This document shows positions 8,719-17,116 of a stretch of DNA of 64,000 nucleotides, piece by piece (within the stretch, counting starts at the first letter, position 1; each line of letters starts with the position of its first letter). The stretch comes from Pseudomonas sp. UBA6562 (GTDB lineage: Bacteria > Pseudomonadota > Gammaproteobacteria > Pseudomonadales > Pseudomonadaceae), in NCBI RefSeq assembly GCF_002434265.1, contig NZ_DJJS01000008.1, positions 293,667 to 357,666 of the forward strand. The letters are read 5' to 3'. The translations under genes and the position numbers were made by a program. The notes beneath the pieces are model-generated. The model searched no databases, was not told the DNA's origin, and worked only from the letters and a program-made list of their open reading frames with translations.

Positions 8719-9453
8719 ATGTCCGAGCCAGTCAAACTGCGCCCCCACACCCAGGCCCACTGCAAGGATTGCAGCCTGGCGCCGCTGTGCCTGCCCCTGT
8801 CCCTGAATCTGGAAGACATGGACGCACTGGACGACATCGTCAAACGGGGTCGTCCGCTGAAAAAAGGCGAATTCCTGTTCCGCCAGGGGGACAATTTCGG
8901 CTCGGTGTATGCCGTGCGTTCGGGCGCCTTGAAAACCTTCAGCCTGAGCGACAGCGGCGAGGAACAGATCACCGGCTTCCACCTGCCCAGCGAACTGGTC
9001 GGGCTGTCGGGCATGGACACCGAGGCCTATCCGGTGTCGGCGCAAGCCCAGGAAACTACGTCCGTGTGCGAGATCCCCTTCGAGCGCCTGGACGAGCTGT
9101 CGGTGCAACTGCCGCAGCTGCGCCGCCAGCTGATGCGCGTCATGAGCCGGGAAATCCGCGATGACCAGCAGATGATGCTGCTGCTGTCGAAAAAGACCGC
9201 AGACGAGCGCATTGCCACCTTCTTGGTCAACCTCTCGGCGCGCTTCCGCGCCAGGGGCTATTCGGCCAACCAGTTCCGCCTGAGCATGTCGCGCAACGAG
9301 ATCGGCAACTACCTGGGCCTGGCCGTGGAAACCGTCTCGCGGGTCTTCACCCGCTTCCAGCAAAACGGCCTGCTCAAGGCCGAAGGCAAGGAAGTGCACA
9401 TCCTCGACCCGATCCAGTTGTGCGCGCTGGCCGGTGGCTCGATGGACGCCTGA
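8719..9453 (+). CDS. anr: Crp/Fnr-family anaerobic regulator Anr
   Basis: This 244-residue Crp/Fnr regulator is an oxygen sensor of the FNR class. It carries the cysteines expected for an O2-labile [4Fe-4S] cluster: C15, C18, C24 and C117. A cyclic-nucleotide-binding-type domain precedes a dimer helix and a C-terminal helix-turn-helix. The recognition helix contains E204, S207 and R208 (ETVSR), the FNR-type readout for TTGAT half-sites. The start at 8719 follows GGATCGAAAGAA. The name Anr rather than Fnr follows Pseudomonas usage. Likely targets nearby are hemN and possibly ccoG. Confidence 0.96.
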   Translation: MSEPVKLRPHTQAHCKDCSLAPLCLPLSLNLEDMDALDDIVKRGRPLKKGEFLFRQGDNFGSVYAVRSGALKTFSLSDSGEEQITGFHLPSELVGLSGMDTEAYPVSAQAQETTSVCEIPFERLDELSVQLPQLRRQLMRVMSREIRDDQQMMLLLSKKTADERIATFLVNLSARFRARGYSANQFRLSMSRNEIGNYLGLAVETVSRVFTRFQQNGLLKAEGKEVHILDPIQLCALAGGSMDA

Positions 9454-9507
9454 CGGCAGGGTGAATTGGGTATACTGGCGGCCAGATTTCCCCAGGATAC
9501 CCGCAAC

Positions 9508-10056
9508 ATGCACAGCGACACCTTCGACCTCAAAGCCCTGATCCGCCCGGTCCCCGACTTTCCCAAACCGGGCGTGATCTTCCGCGACATCACCCCGCTG
9601 TTCCAGTCGCCCCGTGGCTTGCGCTACGTGGCCGACCAGTTCATCGAGCGCTATGTCGAAGCGCCGTTCAGCCACATCGGCGCCATGGACGCGCGGGGCT
9701 TTCTGATCGGCTCGATCATCGCCCACCAGCTGAACAAGCCGCTGATCCTGTTCCGCAAGCAAGGCAAGCTGCCCGCCGACGTACTCTCAGAGCCCTACAA
9801 GACCGAATACGGCGAAGCCTTCCTGGAAGTGCACGCCGACAGCCTGTGCGAAGGCGACGCCGTGGTGATCTTCGACGACCTGATCGCCACCGGCGGCACC
9901 CTGCTCGCCGCCACCCAGCTGATCCGTCGCACCGGCGCCCAGGTGTTCGAAGCGGCGGCGATCATCGACCTGCCCGAACTGCAAGGTTCGCAGCGCTTGC
10001 AGGATATGGGCGTACCCACCTTCTGCCTGACCGAATTCTCGCTCGCCGAGTACTGA
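9508..10056 (+). CDS. apt: adenine phosphoribosyltransferase
   Basis: This 182-residue cytoplasmic enzyme makes AMP from adenine and PRPP in purine salvage. The PRPP-binding motif VVIFDDLIATGGT is at 119-131, and the family segments IRPVPDFPKPGVIFRDITPL and AMDARGFLIG are present. The ATG at 9508 gives the normal N-terminus and family length; it starts 54 bases after anr. It converges on recR, with a possible hairpin terminator at 10072-10095. Confidence 0.96.
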   Translation: MHSDTFDLKALIRPVPDFPKPGVIFRDITPLFQSPRGLRYVADQFIERYVEAPFSHIGAMDARGFLIGSIIAHQLNKPLILFRKQGKLPADVLSEPYKTEYGEAFLEVHADSLCEGDAVVIFDDLIATGGTLLAATQLIRRTGAQVFEAAAIIDLPELQGSQRLQDMGVPTFCLTEFSLAEY

Positions 10057-10071
10057 GTCGCCCTGCCCGAT

Positions 10072-10095
10072 CAGGTGCCGGTAAACCGGCGCCTG
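10072..10095 (+). terminator. hairpin between convergent apt and recR
   Basis: Arms CAGGTGCCGG and CCGGCGCCTG with a TAAA loop form a 10-bp stem with one G-U pair. There is no clear T-run, so it may act weakly or only as a 3' end stabiliser for apt. Confidence 0.45.
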
Positions 10096-10107
10096 TGCCT
10101 GTTCCAA

Positions 10108-10710
10108 TCAATACGCCACAGGCCGGCGCCCGGCGAAGGCGTGCGCCAGCGTGCCGCCATCGACCAGTTCCAACTCGCCGCCCAGGGGCACGCCGTGGGC
10201 AATGCGGGTGGCGGCGATGTTCTTTTCGGCCAGCAACTGCGCGATGTAGTGCGCGGTCGCCTCGCCCTCGACCGTGGGGTTGGTCGCCAGGATCACTTCG
10301 GTGAAGGTGCCCTTGGTGTCGATCAGCGCCATCAATTGCGGAATGCCGATCGCGTCCGGCCCCAGGCCGTCGAGCGGCGACAGGTGGCCCTTGAGCACGA
10401 AGTAGCGGCCGCGGTAACCGGCCTGGTCGACGGCGAACATGTCCATTGGCCCTTCCACCACGCACAACTGGGCGTCGTCACGGCGCGGATCGGCGCACTG
10501 CGGGCACAGCTCCTGCTCGGTCAGGGTGCGGCATTGCCGGCAGTGGCCGACGCCTTCCATGGCCTGTGACAGCGCCTGGGCCAGGCGCGTGCCCCCACTG
10601 CGGTCGCGTTCGAGCAGTTGCAGGGCCATGCGCTGCGCGGTTTTCTGACCCACGCCCGGCAGGATGCGCAGGGCGTCGATCAATTGGCGGATCAAGGGGC
10701 TGAAGCTCAT
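10108..10710 (-). CDS. recR: recombination mediator protein RecR
   Basis: This 200-residue protein acts with RecF and RecO to load RecA on gapped DNA. It has an N-terminal helix-hairpin-helix (LPGVGQKTAQRMA, residues 18-30), a zinc finger with Cys57, 60, 69 and 72, and a Toprim domain (VVEGPMDMFAVDQAG). It is the last gene of the minus-strand dnaX-ybaB-recR cluster, an arrangement conserved widely in gammaproteobacteria. Confidence 0.96.
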   Translation of the reverse strand: MSFSPLIRQLIDALRILPGVGQKTAQRMALQLLERDRSGGTRLAQALSQAMEGVGHCRQCRTLTEQELCPQCADPRRDDAQLCVVEGPMDMFAVDQAGYRGRYFVLKGHLSPLDGLGPDAIGIPQLMALIDTKGTFTEVILATNPTVEGEATAHYIAQLLAEKNIAATRIAHGVPLGGELELVDGGTLAHAFAGRRPVAY

Positions 10711-10752
10711 GGGGCAGACCTGCTCTCAACGGGTGGCATAACGAACGAGGGA

Positions 10753-10768
10753 GCCGCAACCCTGCGGC
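10753..10768 (-). other. GC-rich hairpin between ybaB and recR
   Basis: A GCCGCA/TGCGGC stem with a 4-base loop lies in the 90-base gap between ybaB and recR and is flanked by GGGAG and CTCCC. There is no T-run in the recR direction. It may attenuate or stabilise the polycistronic mRNA. Confidence 0.3.
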
Positions 10769-10800
10769 TGCCGCTCCCCCTTCAGACAACTAAAAAACGT

Positions 10801-11127
10801 TTAGAACGGCATCTTGAAGCCTGGCGGCAGTTGCATGCCGGCGGTCATGCTGCCCATCTGCTCCTTGCTGTTCTGCTCGATCTTGCGCACGGCGTCGTTG
10901 ACGGCGGCGGCGATCAGGTCTTCGAGCACCTCCTTGTCTTCCTGCATCAGGCTGTCGTCAAGGCTGATGCGCTTGACGTCGTGACGGCCGGTCATCACGA
11001 CACTGACCAGGCCGGCGCCGGATTGCCCGGTGACTTCCGCCTTGGCCAGTTCTTCCTGGGCCTTGGCCATTTTTTCCTGCATTTGCTGGGCCTGCTTCAT
11101 CAGGCCAGCCATGCCACCTTTCATCAT
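10801..11127 (-). CDS. ybaB: YbaB/EbfC family nucleoid-associated protein
   Basis: This 108-residue protein is small, methionine-rich at both ends, and has the family core LMKQAQQMQEKMAKAQEELA followed by VTGQSGAGLV and SLMQEDKEVLEDLI. YbaB/EbfC dimers bind DNA and are classed as nucleoid-associated proteins. The position between dnaX and recR is the standard one and confirms the call. Confidence 0.95.
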   Translation of the reverse strand: MMKGGMAGLMKQAQQMQEKMAKAQEELAKAEVTGQSGAGLVSVVMTGRHDVKRISLDDSLMQEDKEVLEDLIAAAVNDAVRKIEQNSKEQMGSMTAGMQLPPGFKMPF

Positions 11128-11190
11128 GGGGTATACCTCGAGTGGGTCGTAGGCTACCGCCCGGCCTAAGCCGGACGTGTGGTTATTCGT

Positions 11191-13248
11191 TCAATCGCCC
11201 TGCTTCGCCAGGGCCTGCACGGGCTCAATAGTATCCTGCCGCACCGAGGCGCCAAACCGTTGGATCATCTGCTGGATGAGCGGGTCTTGCTCGATCGACA
11301 CCTCGGCCTCGTGCTGGCGTTCGGCACGCTTGCGCGCAGCGGCCTGGGCTGGGGTTTCCTGTTCCGGACGCACCAGTTCGATGGTCAAGCCGATGCTGCG
11401 GCCCAAGTGCTGGTTGAGCGCTTCGTTCAGACGCCGCTGCTGGGTAGTGTTGAACAGCGCGCCTTGCGCAGGGTCCAGGTGCAGCAGCCAGTGGTCGCCC
11501 TCGGTGGAGATCAGCGTGCAGTTGGCGGCAATGTTGCCCGTCATACCCGAGACCGGCAGCGCCGGGAATAATTCCAGCCATTGTAGAGCGAGACCTGTGG
11601 CCGGCTTGGCGGCAGGCAGGGGCTCGACCGGTGGCTGGGCCTCGGCTTCCTGCACGTGTTCGGCCAGTTCGTCCAGGTAGCTGAACGAGACCGGGTCGGG
11701 CGGCGGCGATTCGTAATCGTCGTCGAGCGGTGCGTCGTCGTCGCGCTCCATGCCCGCCGAGGCGTAGGCCGAAGGATCGAACGGTGGCTCGTCGTCGCGT
11801 GGGTCGGACGGTGTCTGGCGCTGCGGCGGCACTTGCTCACGCGCAGGCTGGGCCGTTTGCGCCACGGGCTCCCAAGGCAGGTCGGTGGGCGCTGGGGCTT
11901 GGGCGGGCGCAGGCTTGGGCTTGGCCGCCGGCAGTGCCTGGGGCTCCGCTTGAGCAATAGGCTGCGGTGGCGCAACGGGCGGCGCAGGCACTGCCGCCGG
12001 CTGGGCTGCGAGCGATGGCGCTGACGCCGCTGCGCCCGACGACGCTGTATCGGCAGCGGATTCGGCAACCGTGGAACGCGTCGCTGCCACCGCTTTGGAG
12101 GAATCAGCTGTGGCTTGGCTGATCCCCACCGGCTTTAGCGTGGCCCTCGGCGCGTCGTCGGCATCGGCAGGCCGGAACGCCAGCATGCGCAGCAGCACCA
12201 TCTCGAAGCCGCCCCGCGGCTCGGGCGCCAGGGGCAGGTCGCGACGGCCGATCAGGCCCATCTGGTAATAGAACTGCACGTCTTCGGCTGGCAACGCCTG
12301 GGCCAGGTTCAACACCTGCTCGCGGTCGCCATGGCCGTTGTCGACCGCTTCGGGCAACGCCTGGGCGATGGCCACGCGGTGCAGCACGTTGAGCATTTCG
12401 GCCAGCACGCCGCTCCAGTCCGGTCCTTGCTCGGCCAGCGCGCGCACCGCTTCGAGCAAGGCCCGCGCGTCACCGTCGAGCAGCGCTTGCAGCACGCTGT
12501 AGACCTGGCCCTGGTCGAGGGTGCCGAGCATGGCGCGAACGTCCGCCGCCAGCACCTTGCCCTCACCGAAGACGATGGCCTGGTCGGTCAGGCTCATGGC
12601 GTCGCGCATCGAGCCGTCGGCGGCACGGCCGAGCAACCACAGGGCATCTTCTTCGAACGGCACGCTTTCGGCCGCCAGCACATGGGCCAGATGCTCGACC
12701 ACCCGTTCGGGGGTCATGTTCTTCAACGAGAACTGCAGGCAACGCGAGAGGATGGTCGCCGGCAGCTTCTGCGGGTCGGTGGTGGCGAGGATGAACTTGA
12801 CGTACGGCGGCGGCTCTTCGAGGGTCTTCAACAGTGCGTTGAACGAGTGGCTCGAGAGCATGTGCACTTCGTCGATCAGGTAGACCTTGAAGCGCCCACG
12901 GCTCGGCGCGTACTGCACGTTGTCGAGCAGTTCGCGGGTGTCTTCGACCTTGGTGCGACTGGCGGCGTCGATCTCGATCAGGTCGACGAAACGCCCCTCG
13001 TCGATCTCGCGGCACACCGAGCACTGCCCGCAAGGGGTGGAGGTGATGCCGGTCTCGCAATTCAGGCACTTGGCGATGATGCGCGCGATGGTGGTCTTGC
13101 CCACCCCGCGCGTGCCGGTGAACAGGTAGGCATGGTGCAGGCGCTGGTTGTCCAGCGCGTTGATCAAGGCCTTGAGCACATGGGCCTGGCCGACCATTTC
13201 GCGGAACGAGCGCGGACGCCATTTACGTGCAAGAACCTGATAACTCAT
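11191..13248 (-). CDS. dnaX: DNA polymerase III subunits gamma/tau
   Basis: This 685-residue protein is the clamp-loader ATPase that opens the beta sliding clamp and, as tau, links polymerase cores to the helicase. The Walker A motif GTRGVGKTT is at about 45-53, zinc-binding Cys64, 73, 76 and 79 follow, then LIDEVHML (Walker B) and a sensor-1 region. A long Ala/Pro/Gln-rich linker (about 380-530) leads to a conserved C-terminal tau domain. The ATG at 13248 gives the exact family N-terminus MSYQVLARKWRPR. I saw no A-AAA-AAG-type slippery run, so a separate gamma product is not evident. Confidence 0.96.
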   Translation of the reverse strand: MSYQVLARKWRPRSFREMVGQAHVLKALINALDNQRLHHAYLFTGTRGVGKTTIARIIAKCLNCETGITSTPCGQCSVCREIDEGRFVDLIEIDAASRTKVEDTRELLDNVQYAPSRGRFKVYLIDEVHMLSSHSFNALLKTLEEPPPYVKFILATTDPQKLPATILSRCLQFSLKNMTPERVVEHLAHVLAAESVPFEEDALWLLGRAADGSMRDAMSLTDQAIVFGEGKVLAADVRAMLGTLDQGQVYSVLQALLDGDARALLEAVRALAEQGPDWSGVLAEMLNVLHRVAIAQALPEAVDNGHGDREQVLNLAQALPAEDVQFYYQMGLIGRRDLPLAPEPRGGFEMVLLRMLAFRPADADDAPRATLKPVGISQATADSSKAVAATRSTVAESAADTASSGAAASAPSLAAQPAAVPAPPVAPPQPIAQAEPQALPAAKPKPAPAQAPAPTDLPWEPVAQTAQPAREQVPPQRQTPSDPRDDEPPFDPSAYASAGMERDDDAPLDDDYESPPPDPVSFSYLDELAEHVQEAEAQPPVEPLPAAKPATGLALQWLELFPALPVSGMTGNIAANCTLISTEGDHWLLHLDPAQGALFNTTQQRRLNEALNQHLGRSIGLTIELVRPEQETPAQAAARKRAERQHEAEVSIEQDPLIQQMIQRFGASVRQDTIEPVQALAKQGD

Positions 13249-13410
13249 GAAAAACGTCACGACCTGGGGAGCGAAGAGCGCTAATGCTAGCCGAGCGGGG
13301 GAAGAATTGCACCTTGCCTGCGGGGTGTGGCTCGTATTGGCCCTTGATAGAGCGTCGGGATACTGGGCGTATGCTTGCACGACCCTCCATCGGCAACGCA
13401 ATTGGGAATG

Positions 13411-13428
13411 GTAAATATTTTTATTTAC
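13411..13428. promoter_or_regulatory. AT-rich palindrome, candidate operator for the TonB receptor
   Basis: GTAAATA-TTTT-TATTTAC is a perfect 7-bp inverted repeat within an AT-rich stretch about 150 bases before the receptor start. It is similar in composition to a Fur-type site but does not match the 19-bp Fur consensus well. The regulator is unknown. Confidence 0.4.
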
Positions 13429-13520
13429 ATAATTTTCACAAACACATAGCCTTCGCTCCGCATTGTCCACCCAGTGCCCCACAACGATAGGGAATTTTTC
13501 CCACAAGCCAATACTGCACC

Positions 13521-13542
13521 ACCCTACCCACTTGGGTAGGGT
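13521..13542. promoter_or_regulatory. 22-bp GC-rich palindrome just upstream of the TonB receptor
   Basis: Arms ACCCTACCCA and TGGGTAGGGT are perfectly complementary over 10 bp with CT between them. The element ends 32 bases before the receptor ATG, so it would lie in the leader or overlap the promoter. It could be a repressor operator or an mRNA hairpin near the ribosome-binding site. Confidence 0.5.
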
Positions 13543-13574
13543 CCGACTGGGCTGTGCCCGAGGGTTTTCCGAGC

Positions 13575-15734
13575 ATGAACCGCTTTCCGCTGCGCCGCCT
13601 GGCGCTGATGATCTCGCTGGCCAGCGCCGGCACGCTGGTACACGCCGCCGAAGTGGTCGAACTGGGTGCGAGCACCGTTACGGCCGATGCCGATAGCCTG
13701 AAGAATCAAGCAACCACCGAAGGCTCCCGGTCTTACACCACCGGCGCAATGGGCACCTCCGCAGGGCTGCCTCTGTCGATCCGCCAGACGCCGCAGTCGG
13801 TCAGCGTCATGACCCGTCAGCGCATAGAAGACCAGGGCATCACGGACCTCAACGACGTTGTCAAATACGCCCCAGGCATCACGCTGCGCAAAATCGGTTC
13901 GGACCGTCAGGAGTTTCTGGCCCGTGGTTTTCGCATCGACAACATCATGTTCGATGGCCTGCCGACCTCGGTAGGCACCTTCACCCTCGACACCATGGCT
14001 TCGCCGGACATGGCGATCTATGACCGTATCGAAGTGGTGCGCGGCGCCACCGGATTGATGACCGGTGCGGGCGACCCTTCGGCAACGCTCAATCTCGTGC
14101 GCAAGCGCCCGACCGACACGCCGCAGGTGAGCGTGACCACCAGCGCTGGAAGCTGGGACCGTTACCGCACCGAAGTCGATGCTTCCAATAGGCTCAACGA
14201 CAGCGGCACCGTGCGTGGCCGTGTGGTCGCGGCCTATGAAGATGGCCACAGCTTCGTCGACGTGCGGGAAAACAAGCGTCAGACGTTCTACGGCATCCTG
14301 GAAGCCGATATGAACGACTCCACCACTGTGACCGTGGGTGCGTCGAAACAGCGTCAGGACAAGACTTCCGACTGGGGCAGCCTGCCCAGCGGCCCGAACG
14401 GCGAAAACCTCGGACTGTCCCGTTCGACCTACCTGGCAGGTAAATGGGCCTATTGGGATCAGGACAACTACACGTTGTTCGGCGATGTCACCCATACGTT
14501 CAACAACGGTTGGAAAGCCAAATTCGCCGCGCAGAAGATGTGGAACGAGTCCGATACGTTCTCCAACTATCTAGGTTCGACGAACCCCACCTATGCCTAT
14601 ACGTCGGTCGCCGACCTGGGCACCGCCTCGGGTCAGTACCTCACCGACGATGACCTGCTCAATCTCGATGCTTCGTTGAGTGGCGCGTTTCAAGCTTTTG
14701 GCCGCGAGCATGAATTCCAGGCCGGCGTCAGCAAACGTCATGAGGATTACCACATCCGCGGTGGCTATTGGGGGCTGACGCCGGTCGACATCTACAACTT
14801 CAACCCCGGCAGCGTGGTCAAGCCTTCCCTCGAAGACCGGGGCGCCTACGCCAACAAAACGGTCACTACCGAAGAAGCGGCCTATGCCGTCGTCCGCCTC
14901 AATCCCATCGAACCGCTGCACGTCATTCTGGGCGGTCGGGTGAGCTGGTTCGACTTCGAGAACGAAACCTCTGGCAGTGGCTACAAGGCGACTCGCGAGT
15001 TCACGCCATACGCTGGTGTCATCTATGACCTGAACGACACCTACTCGGCCTATGCGAGCTATACCGAAATCTACAAACCCCAAGACAAACTGGATGCTTC
15101 CGACAGTGTGCTGCAACCCACTACGGGTGAAAGCTATGAAATCGGCCTGAAAGGTGAGTATTTCAATGGCGACCTGAATGCCTCCATCGCCCTGTTCGAC
15201 ATGACCCAACAGAACCGCCCGTATCTGTTGTCTGCAGATGCGTCGGGTTGCGCACCACCTCGCTCCTGCTACGAGGCTGCGGGTGAGGTACGCAGCCGTG
15301 GCGTCGATACCGAAATCAGCGGCGCCCTGACCCCGGACTGGAACTTCTCGGCCTCTTACGTTTACGTCATGAGTGAGTACACCAAAGACGACACCTATCA
15401 AGGCAAGCGCTTTGCGCCCGAGCAGCCCAAGCATCTGTTCAAAGCCGCGACCACCTACAATTTCACGGGCGACCTGAACAAATTCCGTGTCGGCGCAGAC
15501 GTGTTCGCGCAAAGCGAAACCTATTACCGCGTCGGCACCGGGCACTCCACCCAGGACAGCTATGCCATTCTTGGCCTGATGGCCGGTTATCGCTTCGACG
15601 AACACTGGGACGGCCGTGTCAACCTCAACAACCTTACTGACGAGAAATACTGGCAGGGCATTCCCAACGGCACAGGTACCGGCGTATATGGCGACCCCCG
15701 CAACGTCATGTTCAGCCTGAAATGGACCCTCTGA
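13575..15734 (+). CDS. TonB-dependent siderophore receptor
   Basis: This 719-residue outer-membrane receptor probably imports a ferric siderophore using TonB energy. A signal peptide of about 28 residues ends at VHAA. A plug domain follows (LPLSIRQTPQSVSVMTRQ, DVVKYAPGI, EVVRGATGLMTGAGDPSA), then a 22-strand-type barrel ending in a C-terminal FSLKWTL with terminal aromatic/hydrophobic residues. The sequence resembles FpvA/FoxA/FhuE receptors but has no N-terminal secretin/TonB signalling domain, so it should not signal to an ECF sigma factor. An upstream GTG at 13554 is possible; the ATG is preferred because it begins a normal signal peptide. The ligand cannot be told from sequence. Confidence 0.93.
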   Translation: MNRFPLRRLALMISLASAGTLVHAAEVVELGASTVTADADSLKNQATTEGSRSYTTGAMGTSAGLPLSIRQTPQSVSVMTRQRIEDQGITDLNDVVKYAPGITLRKIGSDRQEFLARGFRIDNIMFDGLPTSVGTFTLDTMASPDMAIYDRIEVVRGATGLMTGAGDPSATLNLVRKRPTDTPQVSVTTSAGSWDRYRTEVDASNRLNDSGTVRGRVVAAYEDGHSFVDVRENKRQTFYGILEADMNDSTTVTVGASKQRQDKTSDWGSLPSGPNGENLGLSRSTYLAGKWAYWDQDNYTLFGDVTHTFNNGWKAKFAAQKMWNESDTFSNYLGSTNPTYAYTSVADLGTASGQYLTDDDLLNLDASLSGAFQAFGREHEFQAGVSKRHEDYHIRGGYWGLTPVDIYNFNPGSVVKPSLEDRGAYANKTVTTEEAAYAVVRLNPIEPLHVILGGRVSWFDFENETSGSGYKATREFTPYAGVIYDLNDTYSAYASYTEIYKPQDKLDASDSVLQPTTGESYEIGLKGEYFNGDLNASIALFDMTQQNRPYLLSADASGCAPPRSCYEAAGEVRSRGVDTEISGALTPDWNFSASYVYVMSEYTKDDTYQGKRFAPEQPKHLFKAATTYNFTGDLNKFRVGADVFAQSETYYRVGTGHSTQDSYAILGLMAGYRFDEHWDGRVNLNNLTDEKYWQGIPNGTGTGVYGDPRNVMFSLKWTL

Positions 15735-15766
15735 CGCGCGCCTCACTGCCCTACCCGGCTAACACA

Positions 15767-15788
15767 ACGCCAGCCTTCGCGCTGGCGT
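15767..15788 (+). terminator. hairpin after the TonB receptor gene
   Basis: An 8-bp stem ACGCCAGC/GCTGGCGT with the loop CTTCGC lies 33 bases after the receptor stop. No T-run follows, so intrinsic termination would be weak. Confidence 0.45.
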
Positions 15789-15896
15789 CGTGCATTCAAA
15801 TCGTCCCTCGCCGCTTGGAACGCGCCATCGCCTCGCGCAACGCAGCCGGCCTTGAGAGACGCAGCCACCGCCCTGACAGATTGTGGCAATGCCCGC

Positions 15897-16388
15897 TCAA
15901 CTCCCTATCCCCACCACACAGGCGGCCGCATACAACCCCATCCCAAACACCCCATGGGTCGCCAAGCTGCGCACACATACCCGTACCGGTGTTGGCGTAC
16001 GCCAAGCGAAGACCCCAGCCCCCATCGCCGGCTGCATCACCAGTAGCGGCAACAGCACGGTCACCAGACCGAAACCCAGCGCCGGCCCGACCGTAGGCGA
16101 GGCCAGCCAAGGCGCGCCCAGCCAACCCAGAAGCACAGCAGCGAAACAGACGCCAATACCGTAGTGCGCCACCCAGCCCAACGGCCGCTCGCAGAGCACG
16201 GGTTGCGCCTTGGCAATCGCCTCATGGCGCCACCGCCCCTGCGTCAAATGCCCAAGCCAGCGCCCCACCAGCGCATAGTCCAAAGTCCGCACGCCAAGGC
16301 ACCTGAGCAGCAGCGCCCAGGCATCCATGACCAAGGTGGCACCGACGCCGAGCGCCAGGCTCGTGCCGATGAACGTTGCGATTTCCAT
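15897..16388 (-). CDS. DUF2938 family membrane protein
   Basis: This 163-residue protein has four hydrophobic helices (about 4-25, 70-92, 97-120 and 140-160), with conserved motifs VMDAWALLLRCLGV and LGWVAHYGIGVCFA. This matches DUF2938, an inner-membrane family of unknown function. It is transcribed divergently from a MerR-type regulator, with 84 bases between the starts and a perfect palindrome in the gap, so the regulator probably controls it. I cannot assign a substrate. Confidence 0.85.
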   Translation of the reverse strand: MEIATFIGTSLALGVGATLVMDAWALLLRCLGVRTLDYALVGRWLGHLTQGRWRHEAIAKAQPVLCERPLGWVAHYGIGVCFAAVLLGWLGAPWLASPTVGPALGFGLVTVLLPLLVMQPAMGAGVFAWRTPTPVRVCVRSLATHGVFGMGLYAAACVVGIGS

Positions 16389-16440
16389 ACTTCGATTCTC
16401 CGCAGATTGACGTGATCCAGCCTGCGGGGCAGCCTACAAG

Positions 16441-16456
16441 TTGAAGTCGACTTCAA
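16441..16456. promoter_or_regulatory. perfect 16-bp palindrome, probable MerR-type operator
   Basis: TTGAAGTCGACTTCAA lies between the divergent DUF2938 and MerR-family genes and ends 16 bases before the regulator start. Its size and CTTCAAG-like arms resemble operators of the SoxR/MerR family, which sit in the long spacer of their target promoter. Self-regulation and control of the DUF2938 gene are inferred. Confidence 0.6.
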
Positions 16457-16472
16457 GTCAAGGAGCCTGTTC

Positions 16473-16898
16473 ATGGACATTTCCGACGTCGCCCGCCGCA
16501 CTGGCGTACCCGCCTCGACCCTGCGTTACTACGCCAATAAAGGGCTGATCACCCCACTCTCCGGCCACGGCCAACGCCGCCAGTTCGCGCCCGACGTGGT
16601 TCAGCGCCTGGCGCTGATAGCGCTGGGCCAGGCGGCGGGTTTTTCCCTGGACGAGGTCGCAGCAATGCTGAGCGAAGGAGAAGTGGATCGTGCGCGGTTA
16701 AGCGAACAGGCTGACTTGCTCGACGCACGGATCAAGCGCTTGCAAGCGATGAGCAAGGGCCTACGACATGCCGCCCAGTGCCCGCAGACGGATCATCTGG
16801 CGTGTCCGACCTTTCAGAGGCTGGTTAGGGTGGTGGCCAAACAATCGCGCAAAGGCAAGCGGCGCGCAGATGCCATCCAAGCGCTTGAGGCGCGCTGA
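16473..16898 (+). CDS. MerR family transcriptional regulator
   Basis: This 141-residue regulator has an N-terminal winged helix-turn-helix of MerR type (MDISDVARRTGVPASTLRYYANKGLI) and a dimerisation helix from about residue 70. A C-terminal motif CPQTDHLACPTF at about 108-119 has two cysteines and a histidine that could bind a metal or sense redox state. The start follows AAGGAG with good spacing. It is divergent to the DUF2938 gene across a perfect palindrome. The effector is unknown. Confidence 0.92.
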   Translation: MDISDVARRTGVPASTLRYYANKGLITPLSGHGQRRQFAPDVVQRLALIALGQAAGFSLDEVAAMLSEGEVDRARLSEQADLLDARIKRLQAMSKGLRHAAQCPQTDHLACPTFQRLVRVVAKQSRKGKRRADAIQALEAR

Positions 16899-16973
16899 GG
16901 GGCAGATACGGGATTCGATACAGGAGAGGGCGCTGCGGTAGGGTCGATAAGATTTTCCGATCCCTGAAATGGA

Positions 16974-17083
16974 GGCAGCCCCACCAGCCACACCCCGGCA
17001 CACAATGTTCCCGCTGTGGCTGCTTCCTTCCGGATCTGACCAGGTTGACGGGTAATCGTTGCGGGGGGACCGGTAGGGCCACC
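16974..17083 (-). ncRNA. ffs: signal recognition particle RNA (4.5S RNA)
   Basis: On the minus strand the conserved SRP core GGTCAGATCCGGAAGGAAGC is present, followed by AGCC and the GTGTGCCGGGG segment. The ends chosen here form a 12-bp terminal helix (GGTGGCCCTACC with GGTGGGGCTGCC, with G-U pairs). It binds Ffh in co-translational membrane targeting. It lies downstream of ligA with its own likely promoter at 17117-17144. The exact mature ends are uncertain by several bases. Confidence 0.93.
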
Positions 17084-17116
17084 ACTAACGCGGTTCGCCA
17101 TGCGACGAACTGCGCC

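Larger units (their letters stand above)
13249..13574. other. divergent intergenic region between dnaX and the TonB receptor gene
   Basis: These 326 bases contain no gene. They must hold the dnaX promoter (minus strand) and the receptor promoter (plus strand). The centre is markedly AT-rich (13405-13445) compared with the rest of the window, and two perfect inverted repeats (13411-13428 and 13521-13542) are described separately. Confidence 0.7.

Noticed and set aside
11191..13248. Possible programmed frameshift in dnaX giving gamma
   Set aside because: No A-AAA-AAG heptamer with a following hairpin was seen in the region where E. coli has it.
13411..13428. Calling the AT-rich palindrome a Fur box
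   Set aside because: The 19-bp Fur consensus is not matched well enough; recorded as an unassigned candidate operator instead.
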